Of a DNA stretch of 64,000 bases, positions 43,828 through 53,009 are shown one piece after another. Source of the stretch: Flexivirga meconopsidis. Its GTDB lineage: Bacteria > Actinomycetota > Actinomycetes > Actinomycetales > Dermatophilaceae. Location of the stretch: the NCBI RefSeq assembly GCF_026162425.1, contig NZ_JAOBQJ010000003.1:620001-684000 (forward strand), given 5' to 3'. Within the stretch, counting starts at the first letter, position 1; each line of letters starts with the position of its first letter. A program made the translations under genes and the position numbers. Under the pieces are notes generated by a model. It ran no database searches and had not been told where the DNA came from. It was given only the letters and a program-made list of their open reading frames with translations.

Positions 43828-44860
43828 GGGTGGAGTCCGTTCCAGGCAGGATCGGGTGGTGGCAGCGCAGCAGGTGGTCCGGGATGCCGGTCGGGTCCGC
43901 TTCCAGAGCGGGCGACTGCTCACGGCAGATGGCGGTCGCGTTGGTGCATCGCGGGGCAAAGGCACAGCCGCCGGTCCACGGGATGTTGTCCGCCACCGAA
44001 CCGGGTATGGCGTGCAGTGCGCCCGCACGCGTGCCGTCCAACCGGGGGATCGACCCCAGCAGGCCGTGCGTGTAGGGGTGCTCGGGACGGGCGAATATCT
44101 CGTGGCGAGAGGCGCTTTCGACGATACGCCCGGCATACATGACGTTGACCTCGTCGCACAGTCCGGCGACGACGCCGAGGTCGTGGGTGATCATGATGAG
44201 CGCGGTGCCGGAGTCGACCACGAGCTCGCGCAGCACCTCCAGGATCTGGGCCTGGATGGTGACGTCGAGCGCGGTGGTCGGTTCGTCGGCGATGAGCAGC
44301 CGCGGCTTGCACGCCAGCGCCATCGCGATGAGTGCGCGCTGCCGCATGCCGCCGGACAACTGGTGCGGATACTCCTTCAGCCGGCGAGCCGGGTCCGGGA
44401 TGCCGACCCGGTCGAGCAGGAGTCGCGACTCCTGCATCGCCTGAGCCTTCTTCAGGCCCTGGTGGCGTTGCATGACCTCGGCGACCTGGACGCCGATCGG
44501 CACGACCGGGTTGAGCGAGGACAGCGGGTCCTGGAAGATCATCGCGATGTCCCGGCCGCGCCGGTCACTCATCTCGCGCTGATCCAGCGTCAGCAGATCG
44601 GTGCCGTCGAAGGTCGCCGACCCGGCGACCTTGTTGCCGCGGGCCGGCAGCAGGCCCATGATCGCCAGCGAGGTGACCGACTTGCCACAACCGGACTCGC
44701 CCACCAGGCCGATGGTCTGGCCGGGCCCCACGTCGAAGGACACGCCATCGACCGCGCGGAAGGTCGGTCGTCCCTTGCCGCCGAACTCGACGACCAGGTC
44801 GCGCACGGACAGCAGGCTGTCGCCGGCGCGCACCTCGGGCTCGTATGCCGCAGCACTCAT
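43820..44860 (-). CDS. dppD: Dipeptide/oligopeptide ABC transporter ATP-binding protein (DppD type)
   Basis: The 346-residue ATPase has Walker [19 protein letters not shown], signature [15 protein letters not shown], Walker [15 protein letters not shown] and the C-terminal [20 protein letters not shown]. It forms the nucleotide-binding pair with DppF. I choose the ATG at 44860 because AGGAGG ends about 9 nt upstream; a GTG at 44869 would overlap that ribosome binding site. It follows the dppC stop by 5 bp. Confidence 0.92.
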   Translation of the reverse strand: MSAAAYEPEVRAGDSLLSVRDLVVEFGGKGRPTFRAVDGVSFDVGPGQTIGLVGESGCGKSVTSLAIMGLLPARGNKVAGSATFDGTDLLTLDQREMSDRRGRDIAMIFQDPLSSLNPVVPIGVQVAEVMQRHQGLKKAQAMQESRLLLDRVGIPDPARRLKEYPHQLSGGMRQRALIAMALACKPRLLIADEPTTALDVTIQAQILEVLRELVVDSGTALIMITHDLGVVAGLCDEVNVMYAGRIVESASRHEIFARPEHPYTHGLLGSIPRLDGTRAGALHAIPGSVADNIPWTGGCAFAPRCTNATAICREQSPALEADPTGIPDHLLRCHHPILPGTDSTHE

Positions 44861-44865
44861 CGGGG

Positions 44866-45840
44866 TCACCTCCTGGTCTTCGGGTCGAGGGCCTCACGCA
44901 GCGACTCACCCATCAGCGTGAAGCCGAATGCGACGACGACGATGCACGCCGCCGGCCAGAACGCCAGTCGCGGAGCGACGTCGAAGTAGTCCTGCGCCTT
45001 GCCAAGCATCTGACCCCATTCGGGCGAGGAGTCGTCAGGGTTGCCGAGGCCGAGGAAGCTCAGCGCGGCGGCGTCGATGATCGAGGTCGCGAGCACCAGC
45101 GTCGCCTGCACCAGGACCGGTCCCAGCGAGTTGGGCAGCATGTGGCGGAAGGTGATCGGGCCGCGTTTCACGCCGAGCGCCCGCGCGGCTAGCACGTGGT
45201 CGCTGGCCCGCTGGGCGAGCATCGAGCCGCGCAGCAATCGGGCGAAGATCGGCACCTGCACGACGCTGATCGCGACGATCAGGGTCCACTGTGACGGCCG
45301 GCCGAAGAGCGTCGCGACCGAGATCGCGAGCAGCAGCGACGGCAGTGACAGCATGACGTCGACCAGGCGCATCACCACCGTGTCGACCCAGCCGCCGAAC
45401 GCGCCGGCCAGCGTGCCGAGCACGACCCCGCCGGCAAGGCCGGCAAGAGTCGCGCAGACGCCGACGATCAGCGTCTGCCGGGATCCGAGGATCAGGCGGG
45501 AGAGCAGATCGCGACCGGTTTGCCCGTCCGCGCCGAGCGGGAAGCCGTCCTGGCCGCCCGGGACCGGGTCATTCGGGGTGACCTGATTGAGCAGATAGCC
45601 GGTCTGCCCGTTGTGCGGCGCCAGCAGCGGCGCGAAGATCGCGATCAGCACGAACAGCACGGTGACCGCGAGGCCGACCAGGAAGACCGGGTTGCGCCGC
45701 AGCCGGCGCCAGGCACTGGCGATCAGGCTGACACCGCCGGTGTCGGCGACCTTGCCGGCGTCGGGCACGTCGGCCGAGGCGCCAGCCGCCTGCTCTGCCA
45801 GCTTGTCGATGCGGTCCTTCTTGCGTTGCATGGGATTCAT
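44866..45840 (-). CDS. dppC: Dipeptide/oligopeptide ABC transporter permease (DppC type)
   Basis: A permease of 324 residues. A charged N-terminus precedes the first helix (FLVGLAVTVLFVLIAIFAPL), then comes PLGADGQTGRDLLSRLILGS, the OppC/DppC signature. The EAA loop is ALGVKRGPITFRHMLPN. Five or six helices are expected. The ATG at 45840 has AGGTGAG at the right distance; a GTG at 45849 that overlaps the dppB stop is an alternative adding three residues. Confidence 0.9.
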   Translation of the reverse strand: MNPMQRKKDRIDKLAEQAAGASADVPDAGKVADTGGVSLIASAWRRLRRNPVFLVGLAVTVLFVLIAIFAPLLAPHNGQTGYLLNQVTPNDPVPGGQDGFPLGADGQTGRDLLSRLILGSRQTLIVGVCATLAGLAGGVVLGTLAGAFGGWVDTVVMRLVDVMLSLPSLLLAISVATLFGRPSQWTLIVAISVVQVPIFARLLRGSMLAQRASDHVLAARALGVKRGPITFRHMLPNSLGPVLVQATLVLATSIIDAAALSFLGLGNPDDSSPEWGQMLGKAQDYFDVAPRLAFWPAACIVVVAFGFTLMGESLREALDPKTRR

Positions 45841-45845
45841 CGCGC

Positions 45846-46856
45846 TCACCTCGTCCGAACGCGGGGGTCGATGACGGCGTACGCGAGGTCGACCAGCAGG
45901 TTGACGATCACATAGCCGAGGGCAGCCATCAGGATCAGCACTTGCAACACCGGGTAGTCGCGGGTGGTGAAGGCGGTGGCGAGGGCGTCACCGAGCCCGG
46001 GGAAGGCGAACACCGTCTCGGTGAGCACGGCGCCGGTGAGCAGGCCGCCGACCTGCAGACCGATGGTGGTGACCACGGGGAGCATTGCGTTGCGCAACAC
46101 ATGTCGGCCGCGAATCACTCTGCGGGACAGGCCTTTTGCCTCTGCCGTGCGCACGTAATCCTCGCCCAGCACGTCGAGCACGGACGCGCGGGTGATCCGG
46201 AAGATGATCGCGAAGGGGATCGTCGCCAGTGCGATCGCCGGCAGGATCAGGTGTTTGATCGCGTCCCACGAGGCGTCGTACTCGCGGGTGAGTAGGCCGT
46301 CGAGGACGTAGAAGTTGGTCACCCGGGTTGCGTTGAGATCGGCGCTTTGCCGTCCGGTCGGTGGCAACAGGTTCCACTCGATCGAGAAGAAGTACTTCAG
46401 CACGAAACCGAGGAAGAAGACCGGCACCGCGACACCGATGAGCGACAACACCACCGACCCGGTGTCGAGCAGGCCGCCGTGCCGCTTGGCCGCGAAGTAG
46501 CCGAGCGGTATGGCGGTGACCAGCGCGATGATGATCGCGAACACCGACAACTCGACGGTCGCGGGCAACCGCTGCCAGAAAAGGCTGAACGCGTCGGTGC
46601 CGGATTGCACGCCGGTCGACGTGCCGAAGTTGCCGTGGACCGCGTTGTCCAGGAAGCGCAGATATTGCACCGGGAGTGGGTCATCCAGGCCGAGCGTCTT
46701 GCGCATGGCGGCGCGGTTCTCGGGGGTGGCCCGCTCGCCGAGCATCGCGTCGACGGGGCCGCCCGGCAGCGAACGCAGCCAGGCGAAGAGGAGCAGCGAC
46801 AGGACGAACATGACCAGCACGGCCTGCAAGAGTCGCCGCAGGATGTAGCGCAGCAC
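45846..46856 (-). CDS. dppB: Dipeptide/oligopeptide ABC transporter permease (DppB type)
   Basis: The 336-residue permease opens with LRYILRRLLQAVLVMFVLSL, as DppB/OppB proteins do. It carries ERATPENRAAMRKTLGLDDP after helix 1 and the EAA loop EDYVRTAEAKGLSRRVIRGR. It pairs with DppC to form the channel. An 83-bp gap holding a strong hairpin separates it from the binding-protein gene upstream, whereas all later genes overlap or nearly so. Confidence 0.92.
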   Translation of the reverse strand: MLRYILRRLLQAVLVMFVLSLLLFAWLRSLPGGPVDAMLGERATPENRAAMRKTLGLDDPLPVQYLRFLDNAVHGNFGTSTGVQSGTDAFSLFWQRLPATVELSVFAIIIALVTAIPLGYFAAKRHGGLLDTGSVVLSLIGVAVPVFFLGFVLKYFFSIEWNLLPPTGRQSADLNATRVTNFYVLDGLLTREYDASWDAIKHLILPAIALATIPFAIIFRITRASVLDVLGEDYVRTAEAKGLSRRVIRGRHVLRNAMLPVVTTIGLQVGGLLTGAVLTETVFAFPGLGDALATAFTTRDYPVLQVLILMAALGYVIVNLLVDLAYAVIDPRVRTR

Positions 46857-46886
46857 GAAGGGTGGCTCCTACTTGGAAGGGGACTC

Positions 46887-46926
46887 CTCCGTCGGTGCCG
46901 GGACGGGCGTCACGGCACCGACGGAG
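46887..46926. other. Stem-loop between binding-protein and permease genes
   Basis: CTCCGTCGGTGCCG (46887-46900) and CGGCACCGACGGAG (46913-46926) form a perfect 14-bp stem with a 12-nt loop. In other ABC operons such a hairpin protects the upstream mRNA or partly stops transcription, giving more binding protein than permease. No T tract follows, so partial termination or RNA stabilisation is more likely than a full stop. Confidence 0.65.
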
Positions 46927-46939
46927 AGCGGTCAGGCGA

Positions 46940-48610
46940 CTACTTGTCGACCTTCGCGGTCCACAGGTGCTCGTCGGTCAGCGGACTCGGCGTCACGCCG
47001 GTCACCTTCTTGGAGAAGACGATTGCCGGCGGCGAGCTCGAGATCGGCAGGCCCGGCAGGTACTGCTCCATCACCTGCTTGTTGATCTGCTCGTACTTCG
47101 CAGTGCGAGCGGACTCGTCGACCATCGAGTCGGCGTCCGCCAGGTCCTTGACGAACTTCGCGCCCCACGGGTAGGCACCGACGCTCATCTGACCCTTCGG
47201 GTCGGAGAAGAAGCTGCCGAGGAAGTTGTCCGGGGTGTCGTAGTCGCCGGTCCAGCCCATCAGGTATGCCGAGGCCTTGCCGTTCTGCGTCTGGGTGACG
47301 TAACCACCGGCCCACGGCAGCGGCTTCGGGGTGACCTTGATGCCGACGGCCTCCCAGTTGGCCTTGATCGCGTTGAAGATCTTGTCCGGAGCCGGCATGT
47401 ACGGCCGGGTGACCTCGGTCGGGTACCAGAGCGTGATCGACATACCGGACTTGCCCGCCTCGGACAGCAACTGCTTCGCCTTCGCCGGGTCGTACTTGTA
47501 CGGCTGCAGTGAATCGTTGTATCCCGCAACGGTTTTCGGCATGAACTGGGTGGCGACGCTGGCGCCAGAGGGCAGCAGCGACTTCACCAGCTGGTCGCGG
47601 TTGATCGCGTAGTAGAGCGCCTGGCGGACCTTGAGGTCCTTCAGGTTGGGGTCGACCTGGGAGTTCAGGCCCAGGTAGAGGATGTTGAACGCCGGGCGGA
47701 TCTCGAGGTTGTCGTCCTTCTTCAGCGACGGCCAGTCGACCGGGTTGGGCAGGTCGTAACCGTCGATCGTGCCGGCGGACAGGGCCTGCTTGCGGGCGGT
47801 CTCGTCCGGGATGATCTGGAAGACCAGCTTGGCGATCGTCGGCTTCTCGTCGCCGGCGTAGTCGTCGTTGCGCACCAGCGTGACCGTCTTGTTGGTCTTG
47901 TCGTACGACTGGAACTTCATCGGGCCGGTGCCGACCGGGTGGGCGTTGGCGTATGCCGGGTAGACGAAACCCTCGCCCTGCGCCTTGATGTCGTTGGCCT
48001 TGTACTTGTCCAGTGCGGTCGGCGACTGCATCGAGAATGCCGGCAGGCCGAGCAGCGCCGGGAACTTCGAGGTCGGCCGGGCGATCTTGATCTCGACGGT
48101 GGCGTCGTCCTTGGCGGTGCAGCCCTGGTAGAGCTCACCCTTGGCGCCGTTGTAGCCGCCCATATTGGTCAGCCAATACTCCGAGGCCTGCTGGCCGGCG
48201 GCGTTCTGGCTGTCCATCCGCTTGAAGTTCTTGCACACGGCGTCGGCGTTGAACGGTGTGCCGTCGGTGAATTTCACACCGGTCTTGAGCTTGAAGGTCC
48301 AGGTCTTACCGTCACTGGACGGGGTCCAGCTGGTGGCGAGCGCCGGCGCGACCTCCGCGGTGCCGGGTTTGAAGCCGGTCAGGCCCTGGAAGATCTGCCG
48401 GCTGACGCGGAAGGTCTCACCGTCGCTGGCGTAGAAGGGGTCGAGCGTGGCGGGGGCTCCCGCGGCGCCGAAGTTGAGCGTGGCGTTGGTGTTGCCTTTC
48501 GCGCCTCCCGACGCGTTGTTGTCGCTGCGCTTGGAGCTGGCGCAGGCGCTGAGGGTGAGCGCCGATGCCGCAATCAGCACAACTGCAGCCGTGGGCTTGG
48601 TGACGGCCAT
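46940..48610 (-). CDS. dppA: Peptide-binding lipoprotein (SBP family 5, DppA type)
   Basis: The 556-residue extracytoplasmic receptor has a lipobox LSAC (C23) after a short signal peptide. It has typical family 5 motifs: SWTPSSDGKTWTFKLKTGVK, FNADAVCKNFKRM and LKVRQALYYAINRDQLVKSL. It should capture peptides and deliver them to DppBC. I start at the ATG at 48610, since the longer frame puts residues before the signal peptide. It is the first and presumably most abundant product of the operon. Confidence 0.93.
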   Translation of the reverse strand: MAVTKPTAAVVLIAASALTLSACASSKRSDNNASGGAKGNTNATLNFGAAGAPATLDPFYASDGETFRVSRQIFQGLTGFKPGTAEVAPALATSWTPSSDGKTWTFKLKTGVKFTDGTPFNADAVCKNFKRMDSQNAAGQQASEYWLTNMGGYNGAKGELYQGCTAKDDATVEIKIARPTSKFPALLGLPAFSMQSPTALDKYKANDIKAQGEGFVYPAYANAHPVGTGPMKFQSYDKTNKTVTLVRNDDYAGDEKPTIAKLVFQIIPDETARKQALSAGTIDGYDLPNPVDWPSLKKDDNLEIRPAFNILYLGLNSQVDPNLKDLKVRQALYYAINRDQLVKSLLPSGASVATQFMPKTVAGYNDSLQPYKYDPAKAKQLLSEAGKSGMSITLWYPTEVTRPYMPAPDKIFNAIKANWEAVGIKVTPKPLPWAGGYVTQTQNGKASAYLMGWTGDYDTPDNFLGSFFSDPKGQMSVGAYPWGAKFVKDLADADSMVDESARTAKYEQINKQVMEQYLPGLPISSSPPAIVFSKKVTGVTPSPLTDEHLWTAKVDK

Positions 48611-48728
48611 GCGTGGACCTTTCGGGCCGGGAAACAAATGTCGTGCGATGTTACCCAGGTCACAGCTCGTGCACGGCTGGTTGCCGGTTTACCTTGACCA
48701 TCTCGAGATCTAAGACGGCCGTCGGCGG

Positions 48729-49205
48729 TCAGCGCGGCACCTGTGGCCGCCGCAGCAGGCGGGGGAGGAACGCCGCGCCGGGCTCGGCTTCGGAGCCATT
48801 GCCCGCACGATCGTCGGGGTTGGAGATCGAGCAGCGTTGCAAGGACAGGCATCCGCAGCCGATGCAGGAGTCCAGTCCGTCGCGAAGTTTCTCCAATGCC
48901 GCGATCTGCTCGTCCAATCGGCCGCGCCAGTGCGAGGTGATCCGCTGCCAGTCGGCCTTGGTGGGGGTGCGGCCTCCGGGGAGCATGTCGAGCTCGGTGC
49001 GGATCTCCTCAAGGGTCAGCCCGACATTCGCGGCCGCGCGGATGAACGCCAGCCGGCGCAGCACACTGCGCTCGAACCGCCGCTGGCCTCCCGCATTGCG
49101 GTCGGCGAAGATCAGACCTTGTGCCTCGTAGTAGCGCAAGGCGGACGCGGCGAAGCCACTGCGCTGAGCGACGGCGCCGACAGTCAACAGGTCGTGCTTA
49201 TCCAT
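48729..49205 (-). CDS. soxR: Redox-sensitive MerR-family regulator SoxR
   Basis: The 158-residue protein has a MerR helix-turn-helix (LLTVGAVAQRSGFAASALRY) and the Y-E-x-x-G-L motif (YYEAQGLI). A dimerisation helix follows, then C114, C117, C119 and C125 in CIGCGCLSLQRC, the CX2CXCX5C ligands of the 2Fe-2S cluster. In actinobacteria SoxR responds to redox-cycling compounds and usually controls a few oxidoreductases rather than soxS. It diverges from an SDR gene across 88 bp with a matching operator. Confidence 0.94.
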   Translation of the reverse strand: MDKHDLLTVGAVAQRSGFAASALRYYEAQGLIFADRNAGGQRRFERSVLRRLAFIRAAANVGLTLEEIRTELDMLPGGRTPTKADWQRITSHWRGRLDEQIAALEKLRDGLDSCIGCGCLSLQRCSISNPDDRAGNGSEAEPGAAFLPRLLRRPQVPR

Positions 49206-49228
49206 TGCGAATCCTCGAATTTCAGGCC

Positions 49229-49259
49229 TTGACTTCAAGTTCACTTCAACTTGAAGGAT
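49229..49259 (+). promoter_or_regulatory. SoxR-type operator-promoter of the SDR gene
   Basis: A perfect inverted repeat CTTCAAGTT-N6-AACTTGAAG (49233-49256) lies between TTGACT (49229-49234) and AAGGAT (49254-49259), a 19-bp spacing. The overlong spacer with the palindrome inside is the hallmark of MerR-family promoters, and the half-site resembles known SoxR boxes (CCTCAAGTT). It also lies upstream of soxR, permitting autoregulation. Confidence 0.7.
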
Positions 49260-49293
49260 GCCTACATCATCTTCGTCGAGGCAAGGAAACGCA

Positions 49294-50010
49294 ATGGCTG
49301 ACAACAAGGTCGCACTCGTCACGGGTGGCTCCTCGGGGCTCGGTCTGGAGCTCGTGCGGGCCCTCAGTGGGGACGGCTGGCACGTGATCACCGATGCCCG
49401 CCACGCCCAGCAGCTGTATGACGCCACGCGCGGTCTGCACGGTGTCGAAGTGGTGCCGGGAGACGTCACCGACGCGGCCCACAAGGCCTCGCTGCTCGGT
49501 GCCGTCCGGCGGCAGGGCCGGCTCGACCTGCTGGTGCACAACGCCAGCACGCTCGGTCCGACGCCGCTGCCCGCACTCGGCACGGTCACGGTCGCCGACC
49601 TGCAGGACGTTTGGCGCACCAACATCGGCGCGCCGCTGATCCTGACCGCCGACCTGCTGCCCACCCTGCTCGCCAGCGACGGCGTGCTGCTCTCGATCTC
49701 CTCCGACGCCGCCGTCGAGCACTACGAGGGCTGGGGTCTCTACGGCGCCTCGAAGGCCGGACTGGACCACATCACGCTCACCTTCGCAGCCGAGAACCCC
49801 GCACTGCACGCCTACGCCGTCGATCCGGGCGACATGCGCACCGCGATGCACCAGGCGGCCTTTCCGGAGCAGGACATCTCCGACCGGCCGTTGCCGCAGG
49901 AGATCGTGCCGCGGTTGCGATCGTTGTGGACCAATCGGCCGCCGTCCGGTCGCTACCGCGCGGCAGACCTGCCCGTCGGGGTGGCCGCGACGGCCGGGGT
50001 GACCGCATGA
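49294..50010 (+). CDS. Short-chain dehydrogenase/reductase under SoxR control
   Basis: A 238-residue classical SDR: ALVTGGSSGLGLELVRALSG for cofactor binding, LVHNAS, ISSDAA for the catalytic Ser and YGASKAGLDH for Tyr and Lys. The Ala in ISSDAA is at a usual variable position. The start is the ATG at 49294 with AAGGA 6 nt upstream, downstream of a SoxR-type promoter. Many actinobacterial SoxR targets are oxidoreductases, which fits. The stop overlaps the QueA-like gene (ATGA), so the two are expressed together. Confidence 0.88.
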   Translation: MADNKVALVTGGSSGLGLELVRALSGDGWHVITDARHAQQLYDATRGLHGVEVVPGDVTDAAHKASLLGAVRRQGRLDLLVHNASTLGPTPLPALGTVTVADLQDVWRTNIGAPLILTADLLPTLLASDGVLLSISSDAAVEHYEGWGLYGASKAGLDHITLTFAAENPALHAYAVDPGDMRTAMHQAAFPEQDISDRPLPQEIVPRLRSLWTNRPPSGRYRAADLPVGVAATAGVTA

Positions 50011-51062
50011 CGACGCTCGACAGCCGGCCGGCCACGAGGTTTCAGGCGCCCCAGGGCGGGACCGCTCCGGCGCCGGCCGAGGCACGCGGTCTGGCGCGTG
50101 ACCAGGTGCGGCTGCTGGTCGGCACCCGCGACGGCATCGAGCACGTGCGCTTCGGCGACCTGCCCGACCACCTCAGCGCGGGGGATCTGGTGGTGGTCAA
50201 CAACTCCGCGACGATCGCCGGTCAGGTCGACGCCCGTCTCGCCGGGAGCGGGCCGGTCGTGCTGCACGTCGCGACCCCGCTCGACGACGGCACGTGGGTG
50301 GTCGAGGTGCGCTCCGCGCCGGATGCCGCCCGAGCCGTGCTCGACGCCCGCCCCGGCGACCATCTCGAGACGGGCGCACTTGTGTTGACGCTGCGTGCGC
50401 CATACCCCTTCGACTCCTCGCCGACCGGTGCGGGAAATCGGCTCTGGCAGGCCGAGGCCGACGGGGACCTCGCAGCGCACCTGCGTGCTGTCGGCCGCCC
50501 GATCAGCTATGGCTACCTCGACCGGAGCTACCCGCTGTCGGCATACCAGACCGTCTTCGCCACGGTGCCCGGTAGCGCCGAAATGCCCTCGGCTGCAAGA
50601 CCGTTCACGCCCGAGGTCGTCACCCGGCTGGTCGCTGCCGGCGTCGGTGTTGCACCGATCACCCTGCACACCGCAGTGTCCTCCCAGGAAGCGGGAGAGG
50701 GGCCGCAGGCCGAGCGCTTCGAGGTGCCGGAGGCGACCGCCCGTCAGGTCAATGCGACCCGCGCCGCCGGCGGCCGCGTGGTCGCGGTCGGCACCACCGT
50801 CACGCGCGCGCTGGAGTCGGCGGTGACTCCTGGTGGGTGGGTCGCACCGGCATACGGATGGACCGAGCGGGTGGTCACCCCCGGCGATCCACCGCGCGTC
50901 GTCGACGGCCTGGTCACCGGCTGGCACGACCCGCAGGCGTCGCATCTGCTCCTCGTGGAGGCGGTCGCCGGCGCCGCCCTCACCCAGGCGGCGTATGACG
51001 CAGCGGTCGCCCACGCCTACCGCTGGCACGAATTCGGGGATGCCGCGTTGCTGCTCCCGTGA
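50007..51062 (+). CDS. QueA-like S-adenosylmethionine:tRNA ribosyltransferase-isomerase family protein
   Basis: The 351-residue protein matches the QueA fold: LVVVNNSATIAGQVDARLAG, GYLDRSYPLSAYQTVFATVP, then PFTPEVVTRLVAAGVGVAPI and EVPEATARQVNATRAAGGRV followed by VAVGTTVTRALE. The end, HEFGDAALLL, is conserved. QueA builds epoxyqueuosine on tRNA, but no other queuosine gene is here and the protein is coupled to a SoxR-regulated SDR. A diverged role is possible. The ATG overlaps the SDR stop. Confidence 0.82.
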   Translation: MTTLDSRPATRFQAPQGGTAPAPAEARGLARDQVRLLVGTRDGIEHVRFGDLPDHLSAGDLVVVNNSATIAGQVDARLAGSGPVVLHVATPLDDGTWVVEVRSAPDAARAVLDARPGDHLETGALVLTLRAPYPFDSSPTGAGNRLWQAEADGDLAAHLRAVGRPISYGYLDRSYPLSAYQTVFATVPGSAEMPSAARPFTPEVVTRLVAAGVGVAPITLHTAVSSQEAGEGPQAERFEVPEATARQVNATRAAGGRVVAVGTTVTRALESAVTPGGWVAPAYGWTERVVTPGDPPRVVDGLVTGWHDPQASHLLLVEAVAGAALTQAAYDAAVAHAYRWHEFGDAALLLP

Positions 51063-51105
51063 GCCGTGGTCATCCGCACTCCAAAACCCTGCGAAAATAG
51101 GGAGC

Positions 51106-53007
51106 ATGTCTTTGAAGTCCCGTAGTGACGTGCGTAACGTCGCGATCGTTGCCCACGTCGACCACGGCAAGACCACCCTCGTGGACAAGATGCTCTGGCA
51201 GACCGGCTCCTTCGGGGAGCGGCAGACCGTCGAGACCACCGGCGAGCGAGTCATGGACTCCGGTGACCTCGAGCGCGAGAAGGGCATCACGATCCTCGCC
51301 AAGAACACCGCGATCTCCTACGACGGGCCGTCCTCTGACGGCAAGCCGGTGACCATCAACATCATCGACACCCCCGGCCACGCCGACTTCGGCGGCGAGG
51401 TGGAGCGCGGTCTGTCGATGGTCGACGGCGTCGTGCTGCTCGTCGACGCCAGTGAGGGCCCGTTGCCGCAGACCCGCTTCGTGCTGCGCAAGGCGCTCGC
51501 GGCCAAGATGCCGGTGATCCTGTGCATCAACAAGGTCGACCGCCCCGACTCCCGCATCGAGGAGGTCGAGGAAGAGACCTATGAGCTGTTCATGGATCTG
51601 CTCGACGACGCCGACGCCGATGCCGATCAGCTGGACTTCCCGGTGGTCTACGCGTCCGCGAAGGCCGGCGTCGCCTCCACGACCCGCCCGGCCAACGGCG
51701 GCCTGCCCGAGGGCAGCGACCTGGAGCCGCTCTTCAAGACGATCCTGGACACCATCCCGGCACCGACGTATGACGACCAGGCCCCGCTCCAGGCGCACGT
51801 GACCAACCTCGACTCCAGCAACTTCCTCGGCCGGCTCGCGCTGCTGCGCGTGCACAACGGCGAGATCAAGAAGAACCAGCAGGTCACCTGGTGCCGCCAC
51901 GACGGTTCCCAGCGATCGGTCAAGATCACCGAGTTGCTGATGACCCAGGGCCTGGAGCGTCAGCCGGCCGACTCCGCCGGCCCCGGCGACATCATCGCCG
52001 TTGCGGGCATCCCCGAGATCACCATCGGCGAGACGCTGGCCGACCCGGGCAACCCGATCCCGTTGCCGCTCATCACCGTCGACGAGCCGGCCATCTCGAT
52101 GACCATCGGCACCAACACCTCGCCGATGGCCGGCAAGGTGCGCGGGTCGAAGGTCACCGCGCGCCTGGTCAAGGACCGGCTCGACCGCGAGCTGATCGGT
52201 AACGTGTCGCTGCGCGTGCTGCCGACCGAGCGTCCCGATGCGTGGGAGGTGCAGGGCCGTGGCGAGCTCGCGCTCGCGATCCTGGTCGAGCAGATGCGCC
52301 GCGAGGGTTACGAGCTGACCGTCGGCAAGCCGCAGGTGGTCACCAAGGAGGTCGACGGCAAGCTGCAGGAGCCGGTCGAACACCTCACGATTGACACCCC
52401 CGAGGAGCACCTCGGCACGATCACCCAGATCCTGGCCGCCCGCAAGGGCCGGATGGAGCAGATGACCAACCACGGAACCGGTTGGGTCCGGATGGAATTC
52501 GTCGTCCCGTCACGGGGCCTCATCGGCTTCCGCACCGAGTTCCTGACCGAGACTCGCGGCACCGGCATCGCCCACCACGTGTTCTCCGGTTACGAGCCGT
52601 GGTTCGGCCCGATCGTCACCCGGCAGTCCGGTTCGCTGGTCGCCGACCGCTCCGGCGCGGTCACCTCCTACGCGATGGTCAACCTGCAGGAGCGCGGCAC
52701 GCTCTTCGTCGAGCCAACCACCGAGGTCTACGAGGGCATGATCGTCGGGGAAAACTCCCGCGCCGACGACATGGACGTCAACATCACCAAGGAGAAGAAG
52801 CTCACCAACGTGCGCGCCTCGAGCGCGGACAACTTCGAGAAGATCTTCCCGCCGCGCAAGCTGTCGCTTGAGCAGAGCTTGGAGTTCTGCCGCGAGGACG
52901 AGTGTGTCGAGGTGACGCCTGAGGACGTGCGCATCCGCAAGGTAGTGCTCAACTCCGGTGAGCGCGCCCGTGCCGCTGCCCGTGCGCGGAGCTCCGCGAA
53001 GAGCTAA
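51106..53007 (+). CDS. typA: Translational GTPase TypA/BipA
   Basis: A 633-residue ribosome-binding GTPase. G1 is AHVDHGKTT (16-24), G2 is [11 protein letters not shown]3 is DTPGHADF and G4 is NKVD. EF-G-like domains III and V and the TypA C-terminal domain follow ([20 protein letters not shown]). It helps 50S assembly and stress or cold growth in other bacteria. The start is the ATG at 51106 with GGAG just upstream; the longer frame reads through the queA gene in another phase. Confidence 0.96.
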   Translation: MSLKSRSDVRNVAIVAHVDHGKTTLVDKMLWQTGSFGERQTVETTGERVMDSGDLEREKGITILAKNTAISYDGPSSDGKPVTINIIDTPGHADFGGEVERGLSMVDGVVLLVDASEGPLPQTRFVLRKALAAKMPVILCINKVDRPDSRIEEVEEETYELFMDLLDDADADADQLDFPVVYASAKAGVASTTRPANGGLPEGSDLEPLFKTILDTIPAPTYDDQAPLQAHVTNLDSSNFLGRLALLRVHNGEIKKNQQVTWCRHDGSQRSVKITELLMTQGLERQPADSAGPGDIIAVAGIPEITIGETLADPGNPIPLPLITVDEPAISMTIGTNTSPMAGKVRGSKVTARLVKDRLDRELIGNVSLRVLPTERPDAWEVQGRGELALAILVEQMRREGYELTVGKPQVVTKEVDGKLQEPVEHLTIDTPEEHLGTITQILAARKGRMEQMTNHGTGWVRMEFVVPSRGLIGFRTEFLTETRGTGIAHHVFSGYEPWFGPIVTRQSGSLVADRSGAVTSYAMVNLQERGTLFVEPTTEVYEGMIVGENSRADDMDVNITKEKKLTNVRASSADNFEKIFPPRKLSLEQSLEFCREDECVEVTPEDVRIRKVVLNSGERARAAARARSSAKS

Positions 53008-53009
53008 CA

